NCBI RefSeq assembly: GCF_000024985.1
Contig: NC_013524.1
Coordinates: forward strand, 124,001 to 188,000
Length of the DNA: 64,000 nucleotides
Source: Sphaerobacter thermophilus DSM 20745
GTDB taxonomy: Bacteria > Chloroflexota > Chloroflexia > Thermomicrobiales > Thermomicrobiaceae
Direction: 5' to 3'
The position numbers were made by a program, and so were the translations under genes. Under the pieces are notes generated by a model. The model searched no databases, was not told where the DNA came from, and saw only the letters and a list, made by a program, of their open reading frames with translations. Below, one piece after another: positions 1-9,102 of this stretch (position 1 is the stretch's first letter; the number at the start of each line of letters is the position of its first letter).

Positions 1-636
1 CGCCTCGTAGTCCTCGCCGGCAAAGCCACTATCCGCCAGATAGGTCGCCACCGGCGTGCCGACACTGGGCAGGCGGGGATCGGGGTGGGCCCGACAGGCA
101 ATCAGGGTCTCGGCGAGGGACCGCTCATTGGTGCTGGCCGGGGCCACGCCCCAGCCGGTGATCGCCCCCTCCAGGCTGACGGCGGTCAGCACGCGGAAGC
201 CGGCAAACCAGCCCAGGCGCAAGCTGAAGCCGATGTTGGCCTCGCCGGCCAGCCAGCCCCGCCCGCGGCGCTTGGCGTTGCGCACCGGAGCCGGCGCCAC
301 ATCGAGCACATCCACCGCCACTGGCCCCCGGCCAAGTTGGTCTGCCAGGTAGAGGGCGAACTGGGCCAGGGCGACCTGATGCCGCCGCAGCAGCCGGTTG
401 TATTGGCTGCGGTGGGGCAGGGTCGGGAAGTAGGGGCGCAGGTGGCGCTCGGCGTAGCGGTAGAAGTCCTGCTCACTGGAGAACCTCATCCACTGCCCGA
501 AGATGGCCAGGGTCAAGACCTCGCTGCGGCTCAGGGCCGGCGCGGGGCCGGGGCGGTGGGGCTCCGGGGGCAGGTGGGTCTGGCAGAAGGTGTCGACCAG
601 GACATAGACTGTAATCAGGAAGGTGTCCACATCCAT
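1..636 (-). CDS. IS982/IS4-like DDE transposase, 5' part (runs off left edge)
   Basis: An uninterrupted reading frame of 212 codons begins with ATG at 636 and continues past base 1 without a stop. It begins MDVDTFLITVYVLVD and has an N-terminal segment of the IS982/IS4 kind (LSRSEVLTLAIFGQWM, then FPTLPHRSQYNRLLR). A probable first catalytic Asp lies in VAVDVLDVAPAPV at about residue 114, and a probable second in YLADSGFAGEDYEA near the cut end. The last catalytic Glu would lie outside the window. The gene should cut and join the ends of its own insertion sequence. Terminal inverted repeats cannot be assigned because only one end is visible. IS982 is the closest match by eye, but IS4 or another DDE family is possible. 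Confidence 0.8.
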   Translation of the reverse strand, partial: MDVDTFLITVYVLVDTFCQTHLPPEPHRPGPAPALSRSEVLTLAIFGQWMRFSSEQDFYRYAERHLRPYFPTLPHRSQYNRLLRRHQVALAQFALYLADQLGRGPVAVDVLDVAPAPVRNAKRRGRGWLAGEANIGFSLRLGWFAGFRVLTAVSLEGAITGWGVAPASTNERSLAETLIACRAHPDPRLPSVGTPVATYLADSGFAGEDYEA

Positions 637-772
637 CGGGTGCTCCTTTCGTGGGAGACGGATACGAGCTATCTCCCGTATGGAAGTGGGCACCTTCCTG
701 TGTCAAGAGGGCACAGCATGCCCCGGCTAACTCACACCAAGCGTTCAAGCCGCCGGGCTGAATAGTTGGGTC

Positions 773-893
773 AGCCCACTGAAGGGGCTGTGATGGCCAC
801 ACGTCGGCGGAGCCTATCCAGCACTCGTTAGTCTCAGCGTCCCCAGCCCGCTTTAGCGGGCTTCTCTTGTGAGCCCGGGGGTTTACCCCCGGG
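773..893. repeat. Composite palindromic (REP-like) repeat
   Basis: Three hairpins lie in non-coding DNA between the transposase and the XRE gene. They are an imperfect AGCCC...GGGCT palindrome at 773-789, AGCCCGCT-TT-AGCGGGCT at 845-862, and CCCGGGGGTTTACCCCCGGG at 874-893. The last two are joined by an 11-nt spacer, TCTCTTGTGAG. The same hairpin-spacer-hairpin design recurs at 19.1-19.3 kb and 29.1-29.5 kb. The rest of 637-985 shows no gene. Confidence 0.8.
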
Positions 894-985
894 TCCTCAG
901 CACGGCGCGGGACTCCTCGCGCCATCTTGTCCCGGATCTCATTGCCCGGCGGGCGTCGCACCGACGCCAACCCGGCCTGCCACCG

Positions 986-1243
986 CTACCCCGGCTGGTG
1001 CTCAACGCCGCCTGCGGCGGGGGGCACCGGGGGCGGATTCGGGGTGAGGAGGAGATCTTCGGCGTCGGTGATGGCGCTGGGGGAGACGCCGAAGAGGCGG
1101 GCAAGGCTGAGCACCTGCCCCTCGTTGGGTGAACTGACGCCCGATTCCCACTGTTCGATGACTTCGGGGAGCGTGCCGAGGCGCCGTGCCAGATCCTCGC
1201 GGCTCAGCCTGTGGTGCTCTCGGAGTGTCGTGATCGTGCTCAT
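986..1243 (-). CDS. Small XRE-family helix-turn-helix regulator
   Basis: This 85-residue protein is almost entirely one Cro/C1-type HTH domain (residues 1-60). It has LREHHRLSREDLARRLGT as helices 1-2, the recognition region EVIEQWESGVSSPNEGQV, and the closing LARLFGVSPSAI. The C-terminus is proline-rich, with no recognisable sensor or toxin domain. It is expected to bind DNA as a dimer and to regulate itself or a neighbour. It is divergent from the phenylacetate-type operon, with about 450 bp between them, so control of that operon is possible but only inferred. A role as an orphan antitoxin is an alternative, but no toxin gene is adjacent. Confidence 0.75.
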   Translation of the reverse strand: MSTITTLREHHRLSREDLARRLGTLPEVIEQWESGVSSPNEGQVLSLARLFGVSPSAITDAEDLLLTPNPPPVPPAAGGVEHQPG

Positions 1244-1689
1244 GGGTCGTGCCTCCGATCGTGTGCGCCTGCGGAGGTGCGGCGCAGGGTGCGTGCCCTG
1301 GCGCGGTCATTGCCGGTGGAACAGGGCGGGGCCCGGCGGGCCAGCCATGTGGAGCGGATGACGTCGGCGGCACCAGTGCCAGCGTGGAGGATTTCCCGCT
1401 CCACTCCCTCCTCCTCGCCCACGCTGACCCGGCGCAGCCGACGATCCGCACTGGCACGCTAGCGCATCGAGGTGGTCTTGTCTTTGCGCACGAGCAAGTA
1501 CGGGCGTGCTGTGTGGCGCGTGCGGGCAACAGGGCTTATGATGGTTGCCAGTTCCAAAGTACGCACGTGGCGCCTGCGTGACAGTCCCTCCGGGTGGTTC
1601 CTTGCCGCCCGACCAGCGATCTCTCCCCGCCTGTCGACGCTCTGACGGGCGGTCGGTGCACACCGTCTCACGACGAAGGAGGGAGAGCC
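1244..1689. other. Intergenic region between divergent genes
   Basis: About 446 bp separate the XRE gene from paaK. Short open frames here are typical high-G+C chance frames with no recognisable motif. The only firm element is the paaK ribosome-binding site (GAAGGAGGGAG, about 1676-1686). A divergent promoter region is expected, but I cannot assign -35/-10 boxes with confidence. Confidence 0.5.
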
Positions 1690-3033
1690 ATGCCGATGTT
1701 CCAACCCGAGATCGAGACCCTCCCCAGGGACCGCCTGCGCGCATTGCAGGACGAGCGGCTGCGCGCTATCGTGGCCTACGTCTACGACCGCGTACCCTTC
1801 TACCGCGAGTCGTTCGACGAGGCGGGGATTCGGCCGGCCAACATCCGCTCGGTCGACGACCTGACGCGCCTGCCCTTCACCCGGAAGGAGCACCTGCGCG
1901 ATCACTACCCCTTCGGCCTGCTCGCCGTGCCGCGCGAGCGTCTGGCACGCGTCCACGCCTCGAGCGGCACCACCGGGAAGCCCACGGTCGTCTCCTACAC
2001 CAAGCACGACCTGGACGTCTTCGCCGAGGTGAACGCCCGCTCGCTGGCCGCTGCCGGGGGAGAGCCGGGGATGGTGCTGCACAACGCCTATGGCTACGGC
2101 CTCTTCACCGGAGGGCTCGGCCTGCACTTCGGTGGTGAACGGCTCGGCATGGTCGTCGTTCCTGTCTCGGGCGGCGTGACCGAGCGGCAGGTCACGCTCA
2201 TCCGCGACTTCCAGCCGGACATGATTGCGTCCACTCCGTCCTACGCCCAGACGTTGGCCGGGGAGTTCGAGAAGCGCGGCATTGACCCGGAGGAGATCAG
2301 CCTGCGCTTCGCCATCCTCGGGGCGGAGCCGTGGACCGACACGATCCGGGAGCATGTCGAGCGAGGACTGGGGTTGACCGCGGTGAACATCTACGGCCTG
2401 TCGGAGGTAATCGGGCCGGGCGTCAGCCAGGAATGCACCGAGGAGCGCGCCGGAAGCCACATCTGGGAGGACCACTTCCTGGCCGAGGTGGTCGACCCGG
2501 AGACAGGCGAGCCGCTGCCGGACGGCACGGTGGGTGAGCTGGTCTTTACCACCCTGACCAAAGAGGCGATGCCGGTCATCCGCTACCGCACCGGAGACCT
2601 GACCTACCTGACTCACGAGCCGTGCTCGTGCGGGCGCACCCACGTGCGCATGGGCCCGATCCGCGGCCGAACTGACGACATGCTGGTTATCCGCGGGCTC
2701 AACCTCTACCCGACGCAGATCGAGGAGATCCTGCAGGGGATACCCGATGTCGTGCCGCATTACCAGCTAGTCGTCACCCGTGACGGTGCGCTGGACGAGG
2801 TCGAAGTGAAGGTGGAGGTCACCGAGGCGCTGTTCCGGGAGGTCGGGCAGGATGTCCTCTCCTCGGAGGTGCTAGAGGCGGACCAGCGGTTGCGTACGCT
2901 GCGGGAGTCGATCCAGCGGAAGATCCGTAACACGATTGGCCTGCGGCTCAACGTGACGCTGATGGCGCCGGGCACAGTGCCGCGGAGCGAGGGCGGCAAG
3001 CTGCGGCGGGTGCTCGACCTGCGCCAACTGTAG
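1690..3033 (+). CDS. paaK: Phenylacetate-CoA ligase
   Basis: This cytoplasmic AMP-forming acyl-CoA ligase should activate phenylacetate, or a related aromatic acid, to its CoA thioester. The ATG at 1690 was chosen because a strong AGGAGG lies 9-10 nt upstream and the protein then starts at the family's usual N-terminus; it gives 447 residues, typical of PaaK. Visible signatures are the P-loop SSGTTGKPTVVSYT (residues 91-104), the adenylate-binding NIYGLSEVIGPG, the YRTGDLTYL motif and the hinge region GRTDDMLVIRGLNLYPTQIE. CxCGRTH also precedes the hinge, as in PaaK-type ligases. It heads a five-gene set with an acyl-CoA thioesterase, an EthD protein and two crotonases. Its exact aromatic substrate is not fixed by sequence. 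Confidence 0.92.
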   Translation: MPMFQPEIETLPRDRLRALQDERLRAIVAYVYDRVPFYRESFDEAGIRPANIRSVDDLTRLPFTRKEHLRDHYPFGLLAVPRERLARVHASSGTTGKPTVVSYTKHDLDVFAEVNARSLAAAGGEPGMVLHNAYGYGLFTGGLGLHFGGERLGMVVVPVSGGVTERQVTLIRDFQPDMIASTPSYAQTLAGEFEKRGIDPEEISLRFAILGAEPWTDTIREHVERGLGLTAVNIYGLSEVIGPGVSQECTEERAGSHIWEDHFLAEVVDPETGEPLPDGTVGELVFTTLTKEAMPVIRYRTGDLTYLTHEPCSCGRTHVRMGPIRGRTDDMLVIRGLNLYPTQIEEILQGIPDVVPHYQLVVTRDGALDEVEVKVEVTEALFREVGQDVLSSEVLEADQRLRTLRESIQRKIRNTIGLRLNVTLMAPGTVPRSEGGKLRRVLDLRQL

Positions 3034-3042
3034 GAGGGACCG

Positions 3043-3474
3043 GTGCGGACCATTCCGATCGGGCATGCGGCGACCTTCACCTTCGTGGTGACGCCGGAGA
3101 TGACGGTTGACTTCGAGGAGCTAGGCCGGGTCCACCCCGTCTATGCCACCTACTGGATGGCCAAGCACATGGAGCTGGTGGGGCGGAAGATCCTGATCCC
3201 CTTCCTGGAGCCGGGCGAGGAGGGGATCGGGGCGGCGGTGAGCGTGCGCCACCTGGCTCCGGCGCTGCCGGGCGAGCGGCTGACCGTTGAAGGGGTCCAC
3301 GATCGGACCGAGGGCAACCGGCTCTACGTCCGCTGCCGCGTCGTCAACCAGTGGGGTGAGGTGATCGGCGAGGGTGAGACGACGCAGGTCGTTCTGCCGG
3401 CGGCCGAGATCGAAGCGCGCTTCGCCCGGCAGCGGGGGCGGCTGGACGCGACACGAGAGGAGATGCGAGCATGA
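3043..3474 (+). CDS. Hotdog-fold acyl-CoA thioesterase
   Basis: This 143-residue protein uses a GTG start with GGAGGG just upstream, 9 nt after paaK. The sequence resembles the fluoroacetyl-CoA/PaaI-type hotdog thioesterases. It has ATFTFVVTPEMTVDFEELGRVH at the N-terminus, the helix HPVYATYWMAKHMELVGRKIL, and strands GIGAAVSVRHLAPALPGERL and LYVRCRVVNQWGEVIGEGE. It would hydrolyse stalled or dead-end acyl-CoA esters, freeing CoA as PaaI does in phenylacetate catabolism. Its end overlaps the start of the EthD gene by 4 nt, supporting an operon. The substrate is inferred from context. Confidence 0.8.
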   Translation: MRTIPIGHAATFTFVVTPEMTVDFEELGRVHPVYATYWMAKHMELVGRKILIPFLEPGEEGIGAAVSVRHLAPALPGERLTVEGVHDRTEGNRLYVRCRVVNQWGEVIGEGETTQVVLPAAEIEARFARQRGRLDATREEMRA

Positions 3475-3776
3475 TCCGGGTCGTGGCGCTCTACAAGCAG
3501 CCGGAGGACGTCGACGGCTTCATGCGGCACTACGAGGAAGTCCATACGCCGCTGGTGCGCAAGGTCCCGGGTCTGGCCGGGCTCGAAGTCACCCGGATCA
3601 CGGCCGACGCCTTCGGCGGGGAGGCGCCCTACTTCCTCATGGCGGTGATGACGTACCCGAACCGGGAGACGTTCGACGCCGCCATGCGCTCCGAGGAGAA
3701 CCGCGCGGTGGCCAAGGACCTGATGAGCTTCGCGCGCGGGCTGGTGACGGTGATGGTCGGCGAGGACGTGGAGTGA
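3471..3776 (+). CDS. EthD family protein
   Basis: This 101-residue protein is a single ferredoxin-like alpha/beta barrel domain of the EthD type. It begins with VVALYKQPEDVDGFMRHYEE, carries the HTPLVRKVPGL segment and ends in LVTVMVGEDVE. EthD proteins accompany oxygenase or acyl-CoA degradation genes, and some members act as small isomerases, decarboxylases or accessory proteins. The start ATG overlaps the thioesterase stop (ATGA-type, 4 nt), so translation is probably coupled. No epoxidase subunits (PaaABCE) are visible beside it, so its partner reaction is unclear. Confidence 0.75.
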   Translation: MIRVVALYKQPEDVDGFMRHYEEVHTPLVRKVPGLAGLEVTRITADAFGGEAPYFLMAVMTYPNRETFDAAMRSEENRAVAKDLMSFARGLVTVMVGEDVE

Positions 3777-3783
3777 GCGGGGG

Positions 3784-4566
3784 ATGGGCGTGACCTACGA
3801 GACCCTGATCGTCGAGAAGCTGGATGGCCGGGTGGGCCTGATCCGGCTCAACCGCCCGGAGCGGCTCAACGCGCTCAACCAGGCGCTGATGCGCGAGCTG
3901 GTGCAGGCGGTTGCGGCGTTCGACCAGGACGACGAGGTCGGCGTCATCGTGCTCACCGGTAATGAGGCGGCCTTTGCCGCCGGGGCCGACGTGACCGAGA
4001 TGGACGGCGCGGGCGTGGCCGACATGCTGAGCGGCTACTGCTTCGACGAGTGGGAACAGCTCCGCCGGACCCGCAAGCCGATGATCGCGGCTGTATCCGG
4101 CTGGGCGCTAGGTGGTGGCTGCGAGCTGGCGATGCTGTGCGACATGATCGTCGCCTCGGAGACGGCCCGGTTCGGCCAGCCGGAGATCAACCTCGGGATC
4201 ATGCCGGGCGCGGGCGGAACCCAGCGGTTGACGCGCCAGGTCGGCAAGTACCTGGCGATGGAGATGGTGCTGGCCGGGCGGCAGCTCACCGCTGCCGAGG
4301 CGGAACGCTTCGGGCTGGTCAACCGGGTGGTGCCGGTCGAGGTCTACCTGGACGCCGCGATCGAGCTGGCCCGCACAGTGGCGGCAAAGGCGCCGCTGGC
4401 GGTACAGCTCGCCAAGGAGGCGATCCTCCGTGGGCAGGACGTGCCGCTGGAGGCGGGGCTGGCCCACGAGCGCCACAACTTCTACCTGCTCTTCGGCACC
4501 GCGGACAAGCAGGAGGGGATTCGGGCCTTCTTGGAGAAGCGTCGCGCCGAATGGCAGGGACGATAG
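3784..4566 (+). CDS. Enoyl-CoA hydratase (PaaF-like)
   Basis: This 260-residue crotonase starts 8 nt after the EthD gene. The oxyanion-hole strands are FAAGADVTEM (about residues 63-72) and SGWALGGGCELAML. Both catalytic glutamates of true hydratases are present, one in GGCELA and one in GQPEINLGIMPGAGGTQRL. It therefore should add water across 2-enoyl-CoA bonds, probably in breakdown of the ring-opened phenylacetyl-CoA product or in general beta-oxidation. Fatty-acid enoyl-CoA hydratase is the alternative. Confidence 0.88.
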   Translation: MGVTYETLIVEKLDGRVGLIRLNRPERLNALNQALMRELVQAVAAFDQDDEVGVIVLTGNEAAFAAGADVTEMDGAGVADMLSGYCFDEWEQLRRTRKPMIAAVSGWALGGGCELAMLCDMIVASETARFGQPEINLGIMPGAGGTQRLTRQVGKYLAMEMVLAGRQLTAAEAERFGLVNRVVPVEVYLDAAIELARTVAAKAPLAVQLAKEAILRGQDVPLEAGLAHERHNFYLLFGTADKQEGIRAFLEKRRAEWQGR

Positions 4567-4618
4567 CGTAAGTCCGCGGCTAAAGGCCCCCATTTCTCCG
4601 AGCCGTCTCTCGGCTGCT

Positions 4619-4685
4619 CGGAGCACCTTATCACGCATTCCCCCTTTCCCAAGGTTGGGAGAAGGGGCCAGGGGGTGAGGGCCGT
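4619..4685. repeat. Interspersed CCCCTTTCCC-type foldback repeat
   Basis: The gap between the two crotonase genes contains a C-rich/G-rich imperfect inverted repeat: CCCCCTTTCCC, then AAGGTTGGGAG, then AAGGGGCCAGGGGGTGAGGG. It resembles the cores of the elements at 27.7, 47.3 and 49.2 kb, but lacks their iterated flanks. It could form a strong hairpin that separates expression of the upstream four genes from the last one. Confidence 0.55.
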
Positions 4686-4706
4686 TCACGTCAACGAGGA
4701 GGCACG

Positions 4707-5477
4707 ATGGGCGTACTGGAGCGCGAGCAGGCGGGTGGGGTCTTGACTCTGACCCTGAACCGGCCAGAGGCGCTGAACGCCTTCACACGCGAGATGCTGC
4801 GGGAGCTGGGCGCCGCCCTGCGTGACGCCGCCAAGGACCCGGCGGTGCGGGTCGTGGTCATCACCGGTGCCGGGCGCGGCTTCTCTCCAGGCCAGGATCT
4901 CAACGAGCTGGAGGACGGGGAGACGTCGTTCCGCGCCGTGCTCGACAACTACAACCCCGTCATCCAGCGGATCGCCGAGCTGGAGAAGCCAGTGATCGCC
5001 GCGGTCAACGGCGCCGCGGCGGGGGCGGGTTTCGCCCTGGCGCTGGCCTGCGACCTCCGCATCGCCTCCGAGGCCGCCGTCTTCGTCACGTCGTTCAGCC
5101 GGATCGGCCTGACAGCCGACTCGGGCATGAGCTACTTCTTGCCCCGTCTCGTCGGCTGGGGTAAGGCGTTCGAACTGCTTGCCCTCTCGCCCAGGCTGAC
5201 CGCGCAGGAGGCGCTAGACCTGGGGCTGGTCAACCGGGTCGTGCCGGCCGAGCGGTTCGCTGAGGAGGTGCAGGCGCTCGCATCCCAGCTCGCCGACGGT
5301 CCGACAAAGGCGTACGGCCTCATCAAGCGGGCGCTGCGCAAGGCGGCGACGGCCACCCTCGACGAGGTGCTGGAGTACGAGGCCTACCTGCAAGAGATCG
5401 CCGGGAACACCCGCGACTACCGTGAGGGGGTCTCGGCGTTCAAGGAGAAGCGCCCACCGGTTTTCACCGGGGAGTAG
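4707..5477 (+). CDS. paaG: PaaG-like enoyl-CoA isomerase/hydratase
   Basis: This 256-residue crotonase has a good GAGGAGG ribosome-binding site before ATG 4707. The oxyanion-hole elements are RGFSPGQDLNEL and NGAAAGAGFALALACDL. Unlike the hydratase upstream, the two catalytic-glutamate positions are not glutamate. Instead it has SRIGLTADSGMSYFLPRLVG, with the Asp-containing loop typical of PaaG (ring 1,2-epoxyphenylacetyl-CoA isomerase, formerly called PaaB in some species). That points to isomerase activity in phenylacetate catabolism. It is separated from the other four genes by a repeat element, so it may have reduced co-expression. A delta-3,delta-2 enoyl-CoA isomerase is the alternative. 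Confidence 0.82.
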   Translation: MGVLEREQAGGVLTLTLNRPEALNAFTREMLRELGAALRDAAKDPAVRVVVITGAGRGFSPGQDLNELEDGETSFRAVLDNYNPVIQRIAELEKPVIAAVNGAAAGAGFALALACDLRIASEAAVFVTSFSRIGLTADSGMSYFLPRLVGWGKAFELLALSPRLTAQEALDLGLVNRVVPAERFAEEVQALASQLADGPTKAYGLIKRALRKAATATLDEVLEYEAYLQEIAGNTRDYREGVSAFKEKRPPVFTGE

Positions 5478-5642
5478 CAACCTGCCGAGTTAAGGCACGC
5501 CCCACCCGGCGTGCTCATCGCGGCACGCCCGGCGGGTGACAACTGACAACTCGGTCCTATTCGCAGTTGACAGAATGTCCGCTGTGCCGCAGACTGTGAC
5601 GCACGTGGTGGGCAGCGGCTTCAGGTGCTGGGGAGCACCACC

Positions 5643-8600
5643 ATGGAGTCACCGGCGCTCCGTATCCGGCTCCTGGGCGATCTCGAAATCCGCCGCGGTG
5701 GCGAGGTTCTTCCGCCCCTGGAGTCTGCACGCGCCGCGTCGTTGCTCGCGTACCTTCTCCTGCACCGGGACACGCCTCAACCCCGGCAGCGCCTCGCCTT
5801 TCTCCTCTGGCCTGACTCGACCGAGGCGCAGGCGCGGACCAACCTGCGCCATCTGCTCCACCTGCTGCGCCGGGCGCTCCCCGATGCTGACCGGTGGCTC
5901 GACGTCACGCCGCGGACGCTCCAGTGGCGGCCGGAGGCGCCCGTCTGGCTCGACCTCGACACTTTCGAGGAGGCGATCACGCGCCGTGCGCGAGGAGGGC
6001 GACATCGCCCTCGCGTCGCTGCGGGAGGCCGTGGATGTGTACCGCGGTGACCTGCTCGCGGGGCACGACGACGAGTGGCTGTTGGGAGAGTGCGAGCGGC
6101 TCCGCCTGCTGTATCTCGATGCCCTGGAAGGGCTCGCCAGGCTGCTAGAGGCCCGCGGTGAACTTGCCGAGGGGGTCGCCTACGCGGAGCGTCTGCTGCG
6201 GATCGAGCCGCTACGGGAGGAGACCTATCGGCTCCTGATGCGGCTGCACGACGCGCGTGGTGATCGCGCGCGGGCGCTACGGGTGTATCACCTCTGCGAG
6301 GCGACGCTCGAGCGCGAGCTGGGCGTCGGACCGTCGAAGCCGACGCGCGAGGCGTATGAGGCGCTGTTGCAGGCGCGCGAGGCGCTCGCAGCGCCACCTG
6401 CCGGACGGGTCACCGGCCCGCCGCTGGTCGGCCGGGCACGGGAGCGGGCGCGCCTCGCGGATCTGTGGCGGACAACGGAGCGGGGTCGGGCCCACCTCGT
6501 GCTCGTCACGGGCGAGCCGGGCGTGGGGAAGACGCGTCTCATCGAGGATCTGTGTGCTCGGTGTGCGCATCGGGGCGCGATGATCGCGGACGCGCGCTGC
6601 TACGCGGCGGAGGGCTCGCTGGCGTACGGGGCGCTGGTCAGTTGGCTACGGGCACCGCCGGTGCGCGCGCTCTTCGGGCGACAGGAACAGGCCCACCTCA
6701 CGGAGCTGGCTCGTCTCCTTCCCGAGTTGTTGAACGAGGTGCCCGGCCTGCCGCCCCCGGAGCCCCTGGCTGAGCGGGATCAGCGCCACCGTTTGGCCGA
6801 GGCGGCCACTCGCGCACTCCTCGCGGTGGGCCGTCCGACCCTCCTGGTCATCGACGATCTCCAGTGGTGCGATGAAGAGACGCTTCAGGTCCTGCACTAC
6901 CTGCTGCGTGTCCAGCCGGAGGCGCAGCTCATGGTAGCGGCCACGGCGCGGCGGGAGGAGATCGACGAGCAGCATCCCGTGAGCGGCATCCTCGCCGCAC
7001 TGCACGCCCGGGAGCGCGTCGTGGAGATCCCGCTCGGGCGGCTCAGCCGGTCCGAGGCCGCGATGTTGGCCGCCACGCTCACGGCGCGCCCGCTCGTGGA
7101 GGCGGACGCGGACCGGCTCTACGCCGAGACGGAGGGCAATCCGCTCTTCGTGGTCGAGACTTTGCGCGCCGGGTGGGGGCGTGGACCGGTTCCCGAGGGG
7201 ACGCTCAGTCCGAAGGTCCAGGCCGTCATCGAGTCGCGCCTGACACAGTTGTCCGAAGCGGCGCGGGAGTTGACGGGGGTCGCGGCGACGATCGGTCGCG
7301 AGTTCACTGCCGAGGTGCTGGCGGACGCGAGCCAGTTCGCCGAGGGCACGTTCGTCCGGGCCCTGGACGAACTCTGGCGGCGGCGCATCGTCCGCGAGCA
7401 GGGGGCGGTGGCTTACGACTTCAGCCACGACAAGATTCGTGAGGTCGTGTACCAGCGGCTGAGCCCCGCGCGGCGGCGTTATTACCACGTGCGGGTGGCC
7501 GAAGCACTGGTGAGATGCCGTGCTGACGACCCGGAGGCGCTGAGCGGCCGGATCGCTTTCCATTTCGATCGCGGCGGGCGCGCGGACGAGGCTGTGGAGT
7601 GGTACCAGCGCGCGGCGGGAGCGGCGATGCGGCTGCACGTGAATACCGAGGTGGTCCGCCTGCTCGACCGCGCGCTCGACCTGCTCAGCGCGCTGCCGCG
7701 CACAGCGGAGCGTGACGCGCGCGAACTGGCGCTCCTCACCGCGCTTGCGACGCCGCTCGGGACCGTCGAGGGCTACTCGTCTGAGTGGCTGTCTGTCGTG
7801 CAGCAGCGTGCGCTGGCACTGGCGGAGTCCCTCGCCACCCCGCCCGATGGCCCGCTGCTGCGCTCGATAGGGATCGCCAGCCTCGCCCGGGGCGATTTCG
7901 CGGCGGCCCAGCGGGCCGGGGCGCAACTTCGGGCGCAGGCCGACGCGGTGGACGACGACGGGATCCGTGCCGAGGCGGCGTACGTGCTGGGAATTGCCGC
8001 GTTCTGGCAGGGCGCGTTCGTGGCGGCACGCTCTCACTTCGAAGCGGCCGTGGCCTGCTACCGGCCAGAGCACCGGGCGATCCATCTCCTCCGCTACAGG
8101 CTCGATCCTCAGGTCGTGTGCCTGAGTCGCCTGGGCAACACGCTGTGGTTCCTCGGCTACCCGGACGCCGCGGTTCGCGCCTGCGACGCCGCCCTCGCCC
8201 TGGCGGAGAAGGTCGGGCACCCGTCGAGCCGTGGGACGGCGCTCGTATTCGCCGCGCTGCTGGCGGTGGATCTCCGCGATGAGGCGCGCCTCCGCCACTC
8301 GGCTTCCGCGCTGGTGGCCGGGCGCAGGGAGGACGAGATGCGTCCAAACCACGTCGTCACCCCCGCGCTGGAGGGGTACGTCGAGGTACTCGATGGGCAC
8401 GCACGATCCGGCATTCCCCGCATCCAGCACGCGCTTGCGTAGTCCGGCGGGACGGACCACGCACCCGGTATGCGCGCAGGGGTGGTCCGCGTGCTGCTGG
8501 AAGCCTGCAGCGTGGCCGGCGATACCGGGGCGGGGCTGGCAGCCACCGAGCAGGCGCTCGCGCTGGGCGGCGCGGCGCGTGTCTGGGAGGCTGAGATACA

Positions 8601-8865
8601 TCGGAAGCGCGCGGAGTTCCTGGCCGCGCTCGGCGCTCCCCGCGACGAGATCGACGCCGAGCTGACGCGAGCCCTGCTGATCGCCCGGCGTCAGGCGGCG
8701 CGGACGCTCGAACTCCGGGCCGCGACCAGCCTGCTCCGGCACCGGTCGTCGCGCGGCGGTGCTGTCTCCCGCGAGGCGCGCGCCCTGCTGGCCGCGATCG
8801 TCGATCGGTTCACCGAGGGCTGGGACACGCCCGACCTGCGTGCCGCCACTGCGCTGCTCTCCTGA
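5643..8865 (+). pseudogene. BTAD/AAA ATPase/TPR transcriptional regulator, broken by frameshift and amber stop
   Basis: The intact gene would encode about 1,070 residues. ATG 5643 starts a SARP-type domain (SPALRIRLLGDLEI, then a winged-helix segment ending LLHLLRRALPDADRW) in one frame. Near 5975-6000 the similarity moves by +1 into a second frame that carries the BTAD repeats (LREAVDVYRGDLLAGHDDEW onward). An AAA domain follows with Walker A TGEPGVGKTR and Walker B LLVIDDLQWCDE, then TPR-like repeats. At 8440-8442 an in-frame TAG interrupts the TPR region, and the same frame continues to 8865 with an uninterrupted TPR/C-terminal region. CAG to TAG is the simplest explanation for the stop. 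Such proteins are usually regulators sensing metabolic state. Either it is a recent pseudogene or the assembly has two errors here. Confidence 0.82.
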
Positions 8866-9102
8866 CACGCCCGACGCGCACCGCGGCCCACTCGGACGCT
8901 GGTCGCCCACGGGATCACCAGCCCCACCCGGCCGGGGCGCGTGACGTGTTGATCGTTCAGCCGAATGTCCAGAAACGCGCCGTGGAACGCTTCTGGAACG
9001 CACGGTACGCGATGCTGGAACCGGAGATCGGGACACCGGCCGAGCTCCGGAGATGGCGGAATACGTGGCGGCCCGCGCCGCACCCACGGAACGAGGGACA
9101 TC
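8866..9102 (+). other. Short spacer without a supported gene
   Basis: This 237-bp stretch follows the end of the broken regulator and precedes the FAD oxidoreductase. A short open frame starting at 8946 has no recognisable family feature and runs into the next gene in another frame. ACGAGGGAC at 9090-9098 is the probable ribosome-binding site for the next gene. Confidence 0.4.

Noticed and set aside
1240-1422. Short minus-strand frame (60 codons) upstream of the XRE gene
   Set aside because: Polar low-complexity sequence without a motif; overlaps the XRE start region and has no good ribosome-binding site.
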